Assembly (NCBI GenBank): GCA_948567375.1
Contig: OX419756.1
Span: 17,489,001-17,553,000 of the forward strand
Length of the DNA stretch: 64,000 bases
Direction of reading: 5' to 3'
Source of the DNA: Lunularia cruciata
Lineage: Eukaryota > Streptophyta > Marchantiopsida > Lunulariales > Lunulariaceae
The notes under the pieces were generated by a model. It had not been told where the DNA came from and searched no databases. It worked only from the letters and a program-made list of their open reading frames with translations. Each line of letters begins with the position of its first letter. The stretch's first letter is position 1. The position numbers and the translations under genes are program-made. Shown here one piece after another: positions 19,788 through 30,752 of the stretch.

Positions 19788-20599
19788 TCAAACATGCTTT
19801 TTGTTGATCTCAAACTTCTCATGCATGAGATCTCCACTCTGCAAAATTGACCCTTCCTCACAATGTCACTCAAATCTCCCAACTAATATGTCACAGTCCT
19901 CTGAAATTTTCCACACTTGATCACAACTCTAGGGCGTCCCTCCCTGCAAAATTTTAGATCTTTTCATCGAGCCATTTGGCCTAGACACCTTTCTATTCAG
20001 CACCCATATTTCAGATTTGGTCTGAAAACCACCCCCCTCACTTCAAAAACTCATAACGCACTGCGCAAAAATGATCTCTCTCTAATTTTTGTGGCACCAG
20101 GTAGGATACAATGCACTGAATTTTCTTGGAAATTTTCAGGACAATTCACTGAAAATTGAAGAAATGGCAGACTCTGTACAATTTTCCAGAGAGCATGCAG
20201 TTGCGGGAGCACTTTACCCTATCAACTTTCAAAAATTCTAGCCCAGTGCGCATAGAAGCTCTCTCAATAATTTCAAGTGTGCTAACTGAAAGATAACCCA
20301 AGCTATCATGTGTAGAAATCTCAAGTCCAGATCTCAAACTTGAGATTTTGCCCAAAATCACCTTAATCCCCAAAATCTGCAATCCATCTCACACAATCTC
20401 TCCAATTCCTCTCATGTGTACAAGATGTACAAAATCACCTCAAAGACATCATAATGAGCTACAGGGTATAAAAATGGATCTTGGTTCTCTAACATAAGTT
20501 CAGCCCTCTCCTCTCCTAATGTTCTCTCCAAGTGAGCTCTCATAGCCTCCTTCTGCCTAATGTAGAATTGGACGCGGAACATTATCTTGCCTTCTAGAG
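19788..20599 (-). other. B1 5' leader
   Basis: About 0.8 kb of non-coding leader between the primer site and the accessory ORF. B2 has a diverged copy at about 44060-44880. Packaging and translation signals would be expected here, but none can be named. Confidence 0.6.
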
Positions 20600-20621
20600 A
20601 GGTCCCGGCAACGGAACCAAA
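20600..20621 (-). other. B1 primer binding site (tRNA-Asp-like)
   Basis: On the minus strand, TTGGTTCCGTTGCCGGGACC follows shortly after the 5' LTR. It resembles the plant tRNA-Asp-complementary site TGGCGCCGTTGCCGGGGA used by many Tat/Athila elements, with a few mismatches. B2 has lost it. Confidence 0.6.
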
Positions 20622-20623
20622 AA

Positions 20624-21302
20624 TGTGAGCCGGCCTGTCTCTCACTCAGGATGAACCTCTGATGGCTATTAGGGTAGCGCACCATGGACTAAGAAGGCAA
20701 GGAACCCCAACTCCATCATACTACTCCAAGGCTAACACTCCAAGACTCAAGACATTGCTCACTAGAGAACTCAATGAGAGAGAGATAGTTGCAAATGAAA
20801 GGATGATGAGTACCTCCTCACTCCTTGTTTATATACTTGTGAAATAGTTACGTACCAAAGTTACTAATTACCGTAGTAACTCAAGTTACTAGACTAAAAG
20901 TCAAGTAAAGTCAAAAAGTAGAAAGGAATATCCATTCACATGGGCATATTCCCCTTATCTTGACCCAACCACTAAAGCAAGGATTCCTTCACATGGGCTA
21001 TCCTTGGACTAAAGAAGAATCCAAAACAAAAAGGCTTGCGGGCCCAAGAGTTCTCAACTCTTTCCCCAAAGCCAAACACCTAGGAATAATACCAAGTCAA
21101 CACACTAAAATCCAAAATAGTGGTGCTCATCTTTTCTACTTCCTCTAAAGTAAGGTCCCATCTATCTTAGCTATGACTAACTTTAGCTAACCATGACTAA
21201 TATAGAACCATTCTTTATCTCTATATAAATAATATCTCTTAAGTACTTGTAATACCAAGCTAAATATCACAATACCACACACATGCACAAATGGGTGTTA
21301 CA
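20624..21302 (-). repeat. 5' LTR of B1 (679 bp)
   Basis: Partner of 13500-14178 with one visible difference. GATC follows at 21303-21306. It would carry the promoter for the minus-strand transcript. Confidence 0.95.
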
Positions 21303-22260
21303 GATCGTGCATTAGGACATTTTGACTCACACCAACCACCTTCTCTATAATGATGGGGTTTGGTCCTGCTTAGGTTTGGTCCATCCATCTTCATTACTCA
21401 CTTGTGAGTGTGGTTCTACACTAGATGCAACAACTGTCCATATGACACAATGTCCTTTTGGAGACAAAGGATAGCTACCCATGATGCCATTACAGTTATA
21501 GTGTTTGCTATGGCATGAGAGAGTGGATACCTTGCTTGGAGGGGGCAGTTCTATGCTTTGCAGATGACATGAATCAAGGCATACTTATACTTGGTCCGAG
21601 ATGTTCAAGTGACGATTGCAGATGTTGCGGTTATAGATCCTATGCGTGATGCATTTTAGAGAGAGTAATTACCCATCCTCCTAGATGGCAAGTGAGAGGC
21701 AATGAGTGGAGAAGTAGCGAGCAAGGTCTCCAAGTATAGAGATATGCAACAATGTTACTCTTTGTCCCTCTAACCTTGGAGTTATATGGAATGATGGACA
21801 TGGGATTCAACACATTTGTTAGGGAATGTGTGAGAGCTTATCATATTAAATGCCAAGGGTACCACTTCCCATTCTCATACTTTCTAGTATACTTCAGACA
21901 GCTTGTGTCCATTGCTCCATTGAGAGCATTGGCTGGTGCAATCCATTGGAGAGAAATCACTCTAAAGGATGATTCTTTGGTTGCTCCAATAGATTTAGAC
22001 CTTACAACTTGCATGGCACAAGTATCTTAGGTGCGGTAGGGCAGATTTCTCATATGCATACTATTGGGGCCTTGCCCCATTTTACCTCTTTTGTCTCTCC
22101 CTTGAATGGGCTTGATGCTTGATAGGGTCTTCCTGCCCTTATGTGTTCTACATTGCACCTTTTTCTTCTCTTTCAATAATGACGAGACGTCAACTTGCTC
22201 AAATAGCCATGCTCCTTCTCCATAAGACAATAGATTACTAGAACAAAGTTCACTTTTCAT
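21303..22260 (+). pseudogene. F1 3' part, interrupted by B1
   Basis: Continuation of F1 after B1. The first about 300 bases align with F2 near 55835-56105. An open stretch at 21752-22030 encodes a globular-looking segment with ELYGMMDMGFNTFVRECVRA, probably a C-terminal region of the F product. I do not recognise the domain. Stops and shifts show it is dead. Confidence 0.6.
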
Positions 22261-22410
22261 ATGACATTTCTTGTTATTATTATTTTTATTATTTTATCTG
22301 ATACCATAATAATGGTAAATGAGAAAATACCATAATATTATTATTATGTTTATTATTTTAAATGATACCATAATAAATAGTAAATGGTAAAGGAATAGTA
22401 AATGCTAGAT
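22261..22410. repeat. AT-rich simple sequence
   Basis: Runs of TTATTATT and two near copies of a roughly 38-bp unit containing GATACCATAATAA. This marks the border between the F1 remnant and the gene island. Confidence 0.6.
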
Positions 22411-22634
22411 ACAAGAGTGTAAATTTGTACGTAATCCCTAATACAATGGTGTCTTTCCATCCTTCATTTTTTCTATCCGGTCGCCCTTGTCATTCCTAGT
22501 ACAATTAGACTCCGATCCTCTGCTCCGATGACGTGAAACCAATCCGATGTTAAACAGGAGTGGGTCCAAAAGGCATGATCCCAACAACCACGTGCATCCC
22601 ATGGGTAGGCGACAAGGTCTCCAACAGGCTGGAG

Positions 22635-22642
22635 TATAAAAG
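22635..22642 (+). promoter_or_regulatory. Candidate TATA box of the dirigent-like gene
   Basis: TATAAAAG about 510 bases upstream of the chosen start codon. The distance fits if a 5' leader intron is spliced out. It is the only clear TATA box close upstream on this strand. Confidence 0.45.
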
Positions 22643-22705
22643 AGCGACAAAGAGTCCCTATAATCATAACTCTGCTTCCAGCAACAGAGAAGGATTTAAC
22701 CTAAC

Positions 22706-23135
22706 GTAAGAATCAATCCAATCTCTATCAGTCGAGAGTTAGCTTTTTGTACTTTGCTCTCTGGAACTAAACTGAATATCAGAATGGTAGGCAGTGACAA
22801 AGCATTTGAATTCAATCAGCGCTAGACAGTGTTTTTCACTCCCCTTCAATTTTGTGGCACAATCACGTTGTGATGCAATGTCCTTCAGAGACGATGGAAA
22901 TACATGAGCACTGAGTGGAATCGGATTTCAGGTCTGGTTGGATATTAAGCTGACGGATAGATCATATCACGGTGTTTGCATTGTAGCAATAGGACAGTTG
23001 CATATCCTGTGTCAGAAGATACGTTCTTCTTGTAGGCGGTGAATGGAGTCCATTGTGAACATGATTTGCGTGGACATGCATGCTTGCTTTGCTCTATCCC
23101 TCATCTTCTTCATCCGCTGTCTCCAGGTCTTCGCA
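22706..23135 (+). other. Possible intron in the dirigent gene 5' leader
   Basis: A good donor (CTAAC/GTAAGAATC at 22706) lies some 70 bases after the TATA box. Candidate acceptors are at 23035 (TTCTTGTAG), 23126 (CTCCAG) and 23135 (CTTCGCAG). Splicing to 23126 or 23135 would remove several upstream ATGs, including those at 23043 and 23080, leaving the ATG at 23152 as the first one. This is prediction only. Confidence 0.3.
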
Positions 23136-23151
23136 GTCAAACATTACCAGC

Positions 23152-23661
23152 ATGGCTCGCTCCAACATGTTCCTCTTGATCGCCGGCTGTGTGATGATAG
23201 CGGTGGCAGCCTCAGCTGTCGAGGCCCAAACAGAGTACAGAACCTTCCGGTTGTATGAGCACGACAAAGATTCTGATGGAACTTTAGCATTCGGCCCCTC
23301 GAACTCCATTGAATCCTTCGGAAAGGGATACATCTACAACAACACCGCCACCAAGACATCTAACCGAGATTCCGAGAACTACGGATCAGTCAGCGGCATG
23401 TACTACTACAGCTCTCCGGATGAGTGCCAGGAAGTCTGCATCATCACCTTCAGAGATATTGGTGCTGAAGGAGGAATCTTCGCAAATGCCGAGCTCTTCC
23501 TGCGCGGTACATGGACACTCAAGAATGGTGAGGACAATAACAACCAGGAGCTAGCCATCGTCGGTGGTTCATACGGATTAGCTGGTGCATATGGTTCGGT
23601 GACCTACACTAGGCACGGGAAGGGCGATGCCTGGTTGGCTGAGGGAAAATTCTACTTCTAA
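23152..23661 (+). CDS. Dirigent-like secreted protein
   Basis: A 169-residue protein. The ATG at 23152 (AGCATGGCT, good context) is preferred over an in-frame ATG at 23080 because it places a classic signal peptide at the N-terminus: a short basic start, a hydrophobic core FLLIAGCVMIAVAA and a likely cut after SAVEA near residue 25. The mature part resembles the dirigent beta-barrel: FRLYEHDKDSDGTL, then FGKGYIYNN, YGSVSGMYYY, VCIITFRDIG, GTWTLKNG and the family signature region IVGGSYGLAGAYGSVTYTR. Dirigent proteins act in the cell wall and guide stereoselective phenoxy-radical coupling for lignans and related compounds. The substrate cannot be told here. A degenerate tandem copy lies 2.9 kb downstream. 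Confidence 0.85.
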   Translation: MARSNMFLLIAGCVMIAVAASAVEAQTEYRTFRLYEHDKDSDGTLAFGPSNSIESFGKGYIYNNTATKTSNRDSENYGSVSGMYYYSSPDECQEVCIITFRDIGAEGGIFANAELFLRGTWTLKNGEDNNNQELAIVGGSYGLAGAYGSVTYTRHGKGDAWLAEGKFYF

Positions 23662-26591
23662 GTAGTCCTTTGCAGCTCTGGACCGATGCTCGAAAGCAGC
23701 TTGCTCAATCTAGTTTGTTTGTCAAGTGGCCATGGTTAGATTCTAAAACGAGCTAATTTGAGTAGAAGGTTGGAAGCTGACTGAACTGCTTAGCTTCAAA
23801 AGCTGAGATTCGTGACTAGACTCGTACAAGCATGTAATATGTAGAAGTTATGTCGTTGTTCAATAGCAGCTTGCACTTCAGGTGAGTGTACGGCGTGGCT
23901 TTTTGATTTCAGGAGCGGGCTCGAGTTTGAGCTAGTTTCGCACTGTGACATTTTCGGTAATACACGACTCTTTCTTTTTCAACTCAAACTTGTCCCCGAT
24001 TGAATGTAATCCAGTGTGCAATGTGTTGTTACTTTCTTGCTACTGTATCTTCCTCGCGGCAACAGCTCTTTATTGCATGAACAGACGATTCGCTGCAATT
24101 CCTTACCTTGCTTATGTTTGGATTTACAATACGTACTCTGACTTCCCATCGCCTATTTGCATCACCTTCAGATACTCACTAAACTGCGATAGCCCATGTA
24201 CATTCTCCTGCGAACCAGAATTTGCGGTTCAATGTCAATTCGATATTAATTTAGGTTTAAGTTCTCTCCTCACTGAAAGTCATGTTCGCATCCGGCTTCG
24301 GCTTTTACCACTTACATGATTTTGGCGTGTAGCAGCGGTCTCTCGCGTCGCCGCGAGCAGATCCCCAATCTCCCACACCATGGGAAGCTCTGACCAGCCG
24401 CCTGTCGTTTGTCGTTCTCTCTTCATGATCATTTGTTCGAACGTAGGATACAGGAGAACGACACCAGGCCATGGTGCTACAGTCTGCAAGGGCTGAGTTC
24501 TTTTCACTTCGGTCGTTCAGAGATGTGTAAAAGAGCACAAGTTTAGACACACTCATTCCGTAATTAGCATGGACACTTAATTGGGAACATGCCTAACTAG
24601 CGTTTGTCTCCACTAATAGAGGTCTCGAGAGAAAATTCGGGTATAAATCTTAAGTGAGGTAAGAATGAGGGTATTCCTTATTGATCGAATGATGTAAATT
24701 GTACGCAAAATTAGTAAAATCACCTTTAAAGAATTTTATAATATCAATATTTTGAGATTTAATACAATGAATATTGGAATATACGAAAGAATTGAAAGGT
24801 ACAATATTCAAGGGCCAAACAATGGGAATACTTCAAACTCAACCTTCAATATCATTATTTGTTGCCATCGATCGAAGTACTTAACAACAAAGGTCCTGGA
24901 CATGTGAGCTTTTCGATAAAGTCTAGAAGAAAGACCAAAAAAGTAAGCTATAAACCACTGGCATCGTTATCTTACTCCCCGCTGGCCTAGAGTTACCAGG
25001 ATATGGCCGAATACTTTTGCTTTATCTATCTACGATTTCCTAACAAATTGTCACATAAAAGCAAGGTTTTTTGGTTCAAGCTTGATATGAAGATCTCTCG
25101 ATAGTACTGCAACACAGCGTGAATTAGCATTAGACACTTAATCTCACTCAGGTCTGCTATAATAACGGACTGTACTGTCAAATGCCTCTAAGAGTCGTTG
25201 GATAAACCATTGTGGTTATGAACCAACGGAAACTTAAACTGTTCAAGAAATTTCACATGACCTTGTTTAGTTGATTATTTATGCTCTATGATCAACTTAA
25301 GTATTACTCTCTGGGGGATTTTTTCATAAATTCCATACCCATTACAAAGATGTCTACATATAATTCACATGTTGTTATACCTATGAACAGGAATGATGCA
25401 TCGCATCTAAAGTGGATAAAACCAGATATTTATCATGTAGGAAAATTGCAAATTTGAATGAAAATTAGAGTATGACAAAACTAATGAAGTCTAGCCTTCC
25501 ACGGTGCAAAACTATAGAAGTGATAGTTACACATGGCCACAGCAGCAGGGAATTCTACACATACATCTTGTAAATCAGATGTTACCAGAGTTTCGCTCAC
25601 TAAAAGGTTAGTGGGCCCAAAGAAAGCTCCACTCACTTCCACACATAAAGAATATGCTGCTTGATGGTATATCTACCCAGGAGGTTCACGCTTGATTTAG
25701 TGGCATTCTAATGGAACATGACAGGAAGTCAGGACATCAACTGTCAAAAAGGACATATGATATGACCCTTCGTATAATTGCTCGTAGCTATGGACAAAAG
25801 ATTCGATTGGAAGGTGCACTACCTCGAGAAGGCTGAAGTATCCACCAATTGTGCGCTTCAATCTTCCCTTGAATACGTACCACGTTGCGAGTACACAAGA
25901 CTGTACGGCCTTCAGAAACAAACCTGCACAGTAACCTGAAAGTACTGAGCACGTCTAGGAGGTACTGTAGTATCCAAAAATATTATTGACGATGACAGGA
26001 AACTGACCTGATTCTGGATGCGATACGTGCATGGCCCTATATTGGTGTCTAATGACTTTCATAGAGTGTACTTGGTACAGTGAATAAAGTGGTGGAATAT
26101 CTTCCCACGAGCACTTCATGGCCGCTGCTCCTAGATGAGGATAAAACCTCGACAAGAAATTGTAGGATATCAATGGTTATTCACTTATCGAGTGAGTCAA
26201 CTTGAAGTCAGCGTTAAGTAAGTGCTGAGCTCTCTAGCGCGGGCGTCAATGTCCCGGCATAAATGGAGACAAGGGCGAAGAAGACCCCATCAAGCCGTAC
26301 AAGCCGTACAATGGAGAGATGAAAAAGGTAAAATGGAACCAAGCGCCAATAGAGTCTAAAAGCCCATATCGTACAGACATAAAAGCGCATATCGTACAGA
26401 CTCGAAGAATTAAGCTTAACTTCTCGATCTCGAAGTTGAACTCATGCTTGGTGAACCCTGTGTACTTTCGTTCAGTTTTTTGCTGATTTGCAATGTTTAA
26501 AAGATATGACTCGCTTGAGAGAACTACTGGATCTTGTAAGAACGGTGTGTTGACATGAGCTGTGCATGTGCAGATTGAGCAAATTTCAACC
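23662..26591. other. Gene-island spacer, no recognisable gene
   Basis: About 2.9 kb between the dirigent gene and its pseudogene. The first 300 bases probably hold its 3' UTR (for example TGTAATATG near 23834), but no polyadenylation signal is certain. Open stretches on either strand are short and lack motifs. No transposon ends were found. Base composition is less AT-rich than the retrotransposon tracts. Confidence 0.5.
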
Positions 26592-27109
26592 ATGGCGGGT
26601 TCCAAGATGATCCTTCTTCTTCCAAGTCCGTGATGCTGGCAACTGTCTTCTGCCTGGCCCATGCCGACAGCTCGGCGTCGCGCACATTCACCTTCTACAA
26701 CCAAGCAGGGAAAGATGAGCCAGTATTCAAAGATTCTGAAAACAGCGTGAAGGGGTCCGGTTACATGTAGTTCGAAACCGCAACCAAGACCGAGGACCCA
26801 GATTCCGAGAAATATGCCTCCTTCAGTGGTATGTACTTCTACGTCGACAAGACTGTCGTTCAGGATGTTGGAACCATCACCTTCGTTGACATTGGTGAGA
26901 AGGGCGGAGAGTTTGCCGATGACTCCACCTTCGCTGTCAGTGGTACCTTACCAAGTCGGGTGAGGATGAACCTAAGCAGACAGTCTCCATTGTGGGTGTT
27001 CTAAGGGACTGACTGGCGCGTACGGTAGCGTTACATTTACCCAAAAGACCGATTCAGCTTGGCTCGTGGCTCTTTCTTGCTGGACAACCCAGTTTACGCC
27101 ATGCACTAG
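26592..27109 (+). pseudogene. Dirigent-like pseudogene
   Basis: A decayed relative of the gene at 23152. It starts MAGSKMILLLPS, shifts frame inside the signal peptide, and then reads FCLAHADSSASRTFTFYNQ. After a stop (TAG near 26767) it continues FETATKTEDPDSEKY and FSGMYFYVDKT, then TITFVDIGEKGGEFADD. Two further shifts follow before LTGAYGSVTFTQKTDSAWL at the end. These segments align in order with the intact copy (NNTATKTSNRDSENY, SGMYYYS, GAYGSVTYTR). One stop and about three frameshifts make it nonfunctional. It indicates a local tandem duplication. Confidence 0.85.
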
Positions 27110-28538
27110 ATGACGAAGCTTTCTGCCACACAGTGCCGAATCAACCATCTGGATCCTCAGTAAAATGTTCGGGCGCTGCAAGAAGTTCTAAGAATCTCTA
27201 CACTCCATACTCGTCAACCAGCAGTAGTCTGTAATCATACTTGTATTCCAAAATGTGCTCTAGGTTTCGAAGTTCAAGAAAAGCAAACTCTGTAATTTAC
27301 CAAGGTCTAGAACGTAATGGATGTGGATGAAAAGCTTACAGGCGATTGCCTTTAAGGAACTGTATCTCTTGAAGGGAAGAGTTTGCAATCAAATCGCTTT
27401 GTCCAGTGCATTTCTTTGGTGTGCAATAATGAGAAATTAGCTTATTCATTACCTTACAAGTGTTTCCCGGGTCTTTCGACTGTCTTTGTTTTATAATTCA
27501 CTTTACAGCATAAAATGCAATGGCGATCCTAGTTTTCTCTCTCACTGGACAAAGTGACATGAAAGTCCAGCGAACTGTACATCTCTTAGCTTCCCATCAG
27601 TCGCGATCGATTCCATACAGGACTTTACCATTGTGTCAGTAACCAAAAGAGAGTGTGCTCCATTGCAATGCAGCGTTTCATGCACACAACGGCGCAGTTT
27701 CCTCTATTCCTCTATTCCTCTATTCAGTCAGGTTTTCTTCACCAGATCCCATAAACACTACCATAATACGCAACTCAGTTGTGGAGGTAGACTCGGTTGC
27801 TTGGATCCTAATGAGCTGCGACATCAATCGCGACAGGACGATCGGCCGCCGCAGTGACTACTGCCGTATTTGAATCGAAATGTGAGAAATCTTCGTTGGG
27901 AAGTAAACATGAATTTTACTGTATTGTAAATCTTTTGTATATAATGTTGAGATCAGTCTGCAGTACATACACTCTGTGAAAGCAACCTAAATCTGTGTTC
28001 TCGAATAGCAGCACCTTATGTGTAACAGTTTAAAACCGCAAGTTTTGTACAATTATGAAAGAGCACGTGCCTTGTAGAAAATCCCTTACTTAAAACTAAA
28101 CTCTATTTATTATGGTACTCTAGTATCATAGAATGATAAAATTGCCTCCTGTGAATAGATCCATGGCATCTATTCAAGGTAATATTAAATATACCTCTGA
28201 TGAAAGCGAATCGATGCATGGTATCTATTCAAGATAATATAAAATATACCTCTGATGAAGGCGAATCAGGAGTACAAAGTACCAAGGAGTGTCCACGAGC
28301 TATGTCGAAAATCCCTTTCTTGAATGGAAGAAGGCGATAGCGAAGAAAACAATAAGGATGGGAAAACCCTCAAACGGTGAGAGTAAAACGACGAGACCAT
28401 TTCGCATTCTTTAATTCTCTTCCTGTTTGTTGCTGGAATTCCACTTGCTGGAATTCCACTTTTTAACTTCTCTTGTATTCCTGCATCCCGTATCAAATTT
28501 ATCCCGCTTGTTCTGTTTCTTTTGTTTTTACATCCACT
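27110..28538. other. Spacer, no recognisable gene
   Basis: No convincing coding sequence. It holds a 55-bp tandem duplication (28162-28271) and, near 28432-28460, two adjacent copies of GCTGGAATTCCACTT. It ends where the D1 stack begins. Confidence 0.5.
28162..28271. repeat. 55-bp tandem duplication
   Basis: Two adjacent units, each starting CATGG(C/T)ATCTATTCAAG and ending at GCGAATC, with a few differences. Confidence 0.85.
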
Positions 28539-28871
28539 ATGGCAAAGGCTAAAGCCTTCAGCAATTACTTACCCTCTCATGGACACACCTATTGTTTGAA
28601 GTTAATTGCATGCAATCCAAAGAAGTCTAGTGTGGTGAGAGTGGTGTGTTGTTTATCTACCCTTAGGTGTCGGGAAGATGAGATTGGAGGAAAGAGATAT
28701 TGTACAAAGAATGTCAAATACTTTTTAACATTTAGAGCATATGGATACAAACTCCCTCATTGCACAGTTCATGCACATAATTGGAAAGAGTACCAAAAGC
28801 AAAATATAGAGGAAAAGAAAAAGAAAAATTGCAAGAGTGTGTGTAATACCATAGCTAAACAGATTATCTAG
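28539..28871 (+). CDS. Hypothetical 110-residue ORF, probably a fragment
   Basis: An open frame from an ATG at 28539 (MAKAKAFSNYLPSHG). It is basic and fairly rich in Cys and His, with CRE...KRYCTKNVKYF and a lysine-rich end. The last about 10 residues are read from the first bases of the D-type LTR at 28842, so the original protein was probably longer and was cut by the insertion. I do not recognise the family. The Cys/His and lysine content resembles the N-terminus of a transposon-derived or DNA-binding protein, but no standard zinc-finger spacing is visible. Confidence 0.35.
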   Translation: MAKAKAFSNYLPSHGHTYCLKLIACNPKKSSVVRVVCCLSTLRCREDEIGGKRYCTKNVKYFLTFRAYGYKLPHCTVHAHNWKEYQKQNIEEKKKKNCKSVCNTIAKQII

Positions 28872-28899
28872 AGGTGTAAATTGGTTTTATAATATCAGG
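28842..28899 (+). repeat. Start of a family D LTR fused to gag
   Basis: About 57 bases beginning TGTAATACCATAGCTAAACAG match the first bases of the D LTRs at 48384 (plus) and 46378 (minus). Gag-like sequence follows directly, so most of the 5' LTR and leader is missing. Confidence 0.6.
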
Positions 28900-30752
28900 A
28901 GGGAAATAGAGGCATTACAAAGTCAAGTATGTACCTTCATGAATGATAATGTGATGCAAGAAGGAGAATCATTCCAAAACCCAATAATAGCAATCAAAGT
29001 AATTGGAGAGTCACTCATGCCGATGACAGCACCCCCATCAACAATGAAGCTACATTATTACTATGGATGAAGAAGACTTTGCAACATCTAGCCTTACAAG
29101 GGACAATGTTTCATGGGAGTAGTGAAAAAATAGATCTCAAGAATGAATCAATATTTTTAATTATTCACAACTGAGATCACCAATCATTCCATAGGTGTGT
29201 TTACATGTGCGTACCTGATTGATAAAGCCTTGATATGGTATGATACTTGGGAATGATAAGTGCTGGTAGAAAGAAGAGAGATCACTTGGATGGCAACAAA
29301 GAAAGGCTGCTAAAAACTTTCCAATACATGGATTTTGTGCCGATGGCTCAAACATGACTATAGGGGTTGAAGTAGAAGAACAACATACAATAATAAATGG
29401 AGGCATTTCTTGATCTATAGGTCATGATAACTGATATGAGTCCAACAAAAGCTCTTGATAATTTCAAACGACGGTTAAAAGAGAAAATTTTCCAAGAGGT
29501 AATGGTACAAAATCCTCATACTATTTTTTAAGCCATTGCATGTGCTCATAGAAATAGGAGAAGTGCTTGGAGGAAGTGAAAGGGTAGTCCCAACACAACA
29601 CTATTGGGTTGAAACTCCGTACTTTGGTGGCAATATTTGTTACCAAGCCCAAAGAGAATGAGGACAAAGAAAGAAGAGGTGGAATCACATGAGAGGAAAA
29701 GGCTCAAGTTGAATAATGACATTGTTACAATCAATGTTGAGTTGGGCACATAGCCATTAATTTTTGTGCCCACCTTCCGTCCTCGGCCCTCTTTGAACAC
29801 CTTGGAGAGACGAATCAAAGAGGAGCATGTTGAAAATCACATAGGAAACTGAATATCACCAGTATATGTACCTCTTGACCTTATTGGCTCAATAGAGAGG
29901 AGTAGCAGCAGGAGGAGGAAGAGAACAATTGCACAAAGGATGATGAAGAAAAACACATAATTGATTGTTGTAAATGAGGTTCTAGACAACAATAGGTGAG
30001 AGTATTCATAGACCTTGGAGCAACAGCTAATTTCTTGTCTCACTCTATTGCAATAATGTTGGGAATAAAACTAGAAAATGATGCAAATGAAGAAGTAGAG
30101 TTACCTAATGGTTAGACAAAGATGTTTGAGTCATTACTTAGAAAGTTATCACTCTCTATAGGAGAGTATAAGGAAGAAATTGAATGGCAAGTGATACAAT
30201 TAGAATATTATGATTTGATCTTAAGCATGTTATGGATGGAGCACTACAACTCCATGAGAGATTAAAGAAAGAAAATAATAAGACTAGCCAATAGAAGATA
30301 ATTGGAGATGGGGAAAGATTGCAAAGGCAAGAATTGTCTTTCTATATCATAGGAACAACAACCATTGTTAAGACCAAAAGATGTTTCATGGGAAGTCTAG
30401 AGTGCAACTTGATGAAAAAATTCTTGAGAATTTGAAAGATGTGGTCATTGGATATCAAGATGTTTTTCTTGATGATTTATCCTCAAGATTACCACCAAAA
30501 AATAGAGTAGATCAAAAAATTGAGACACTTCCTTAGAAGACACTTCCTTGTAAGGTCCCATATTGACTATCACCTCATGAGTTGGAGTGCAAGGCTCAAA
30601 TCAAGTATATGTTGCAAAAAGGGTTTATCTAACCTAATGTATCACCAAATAGGGCTCTTTTCTTATTTCTAAAGAAGAAGAAGAATGGTACAATGCACAT
30701 GTGCATTGACTATCATGGTCTAAAATCAACAAATGATGAAGAACAAATACCC
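28900..30752 (+). pseudogene. D1 gag, protease and start of reverse transcriptase
   Basis: Heavily decayed gypsy polyprotein on the plus strand. Gag-like segments run from 28900 to about 29800 with many stops. Near 30010 is a protease remnant, FIDLGATANFLS, where Leu stands in place of the Ser of DSGAT, followed by ILSMLWMEHYNS. From about 30400 the RT entry is readable (VVIGYQDVFLDDLSSRLPP), then PHELE, LQKGFI and a degraded FLKKKKNGTMHMCIDYHGL. C1 then interrupts at 30753. The rest of this element appears to resume at 46379. It is a chromovirus, judged by its 3' part. Confidence 0.7.

Larger units (their letters stand above)
13500..21302 (-). mobile_element. B1: near-intact Ty3/gypsy element
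   Basis: A 7.8-kb minus-strand element with 679-bp LTRs that differ by eye at one base, a tRNA-Asp-like primer site, an accessory ORF, a 1608-codon uninterrupted gag-pol frame and a polypurine tract. It splits F1 and is flanked by GATC. The lack of any stop and the almost identical LTRs point to recent insertion and a possibly competent element. There is no chromodomain. The primer type, a DGGS protease and an extra ORF upstream of gag are features shared with the Tat/Athila side of plant gypsy elements (inference). Confidence 0.95.

Noticed and set aside
23094-23359. Minus-strand ORFs over the dirigent gene
   Set aside because: Antisense shadows of a gene with clear signal peptide and dirigent motifs; they contain no motif of their own.
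24280-24556. Two overlapping minus-strand ORFs
   Set aside because: Short, overlapping each other in different frames, without motif or supporting signals.
26246-26704. 152-codon minus-strand ORF
   Set aside because: It overlaps the antisense of the dirigent pseudogene and shows no recognisable domain.
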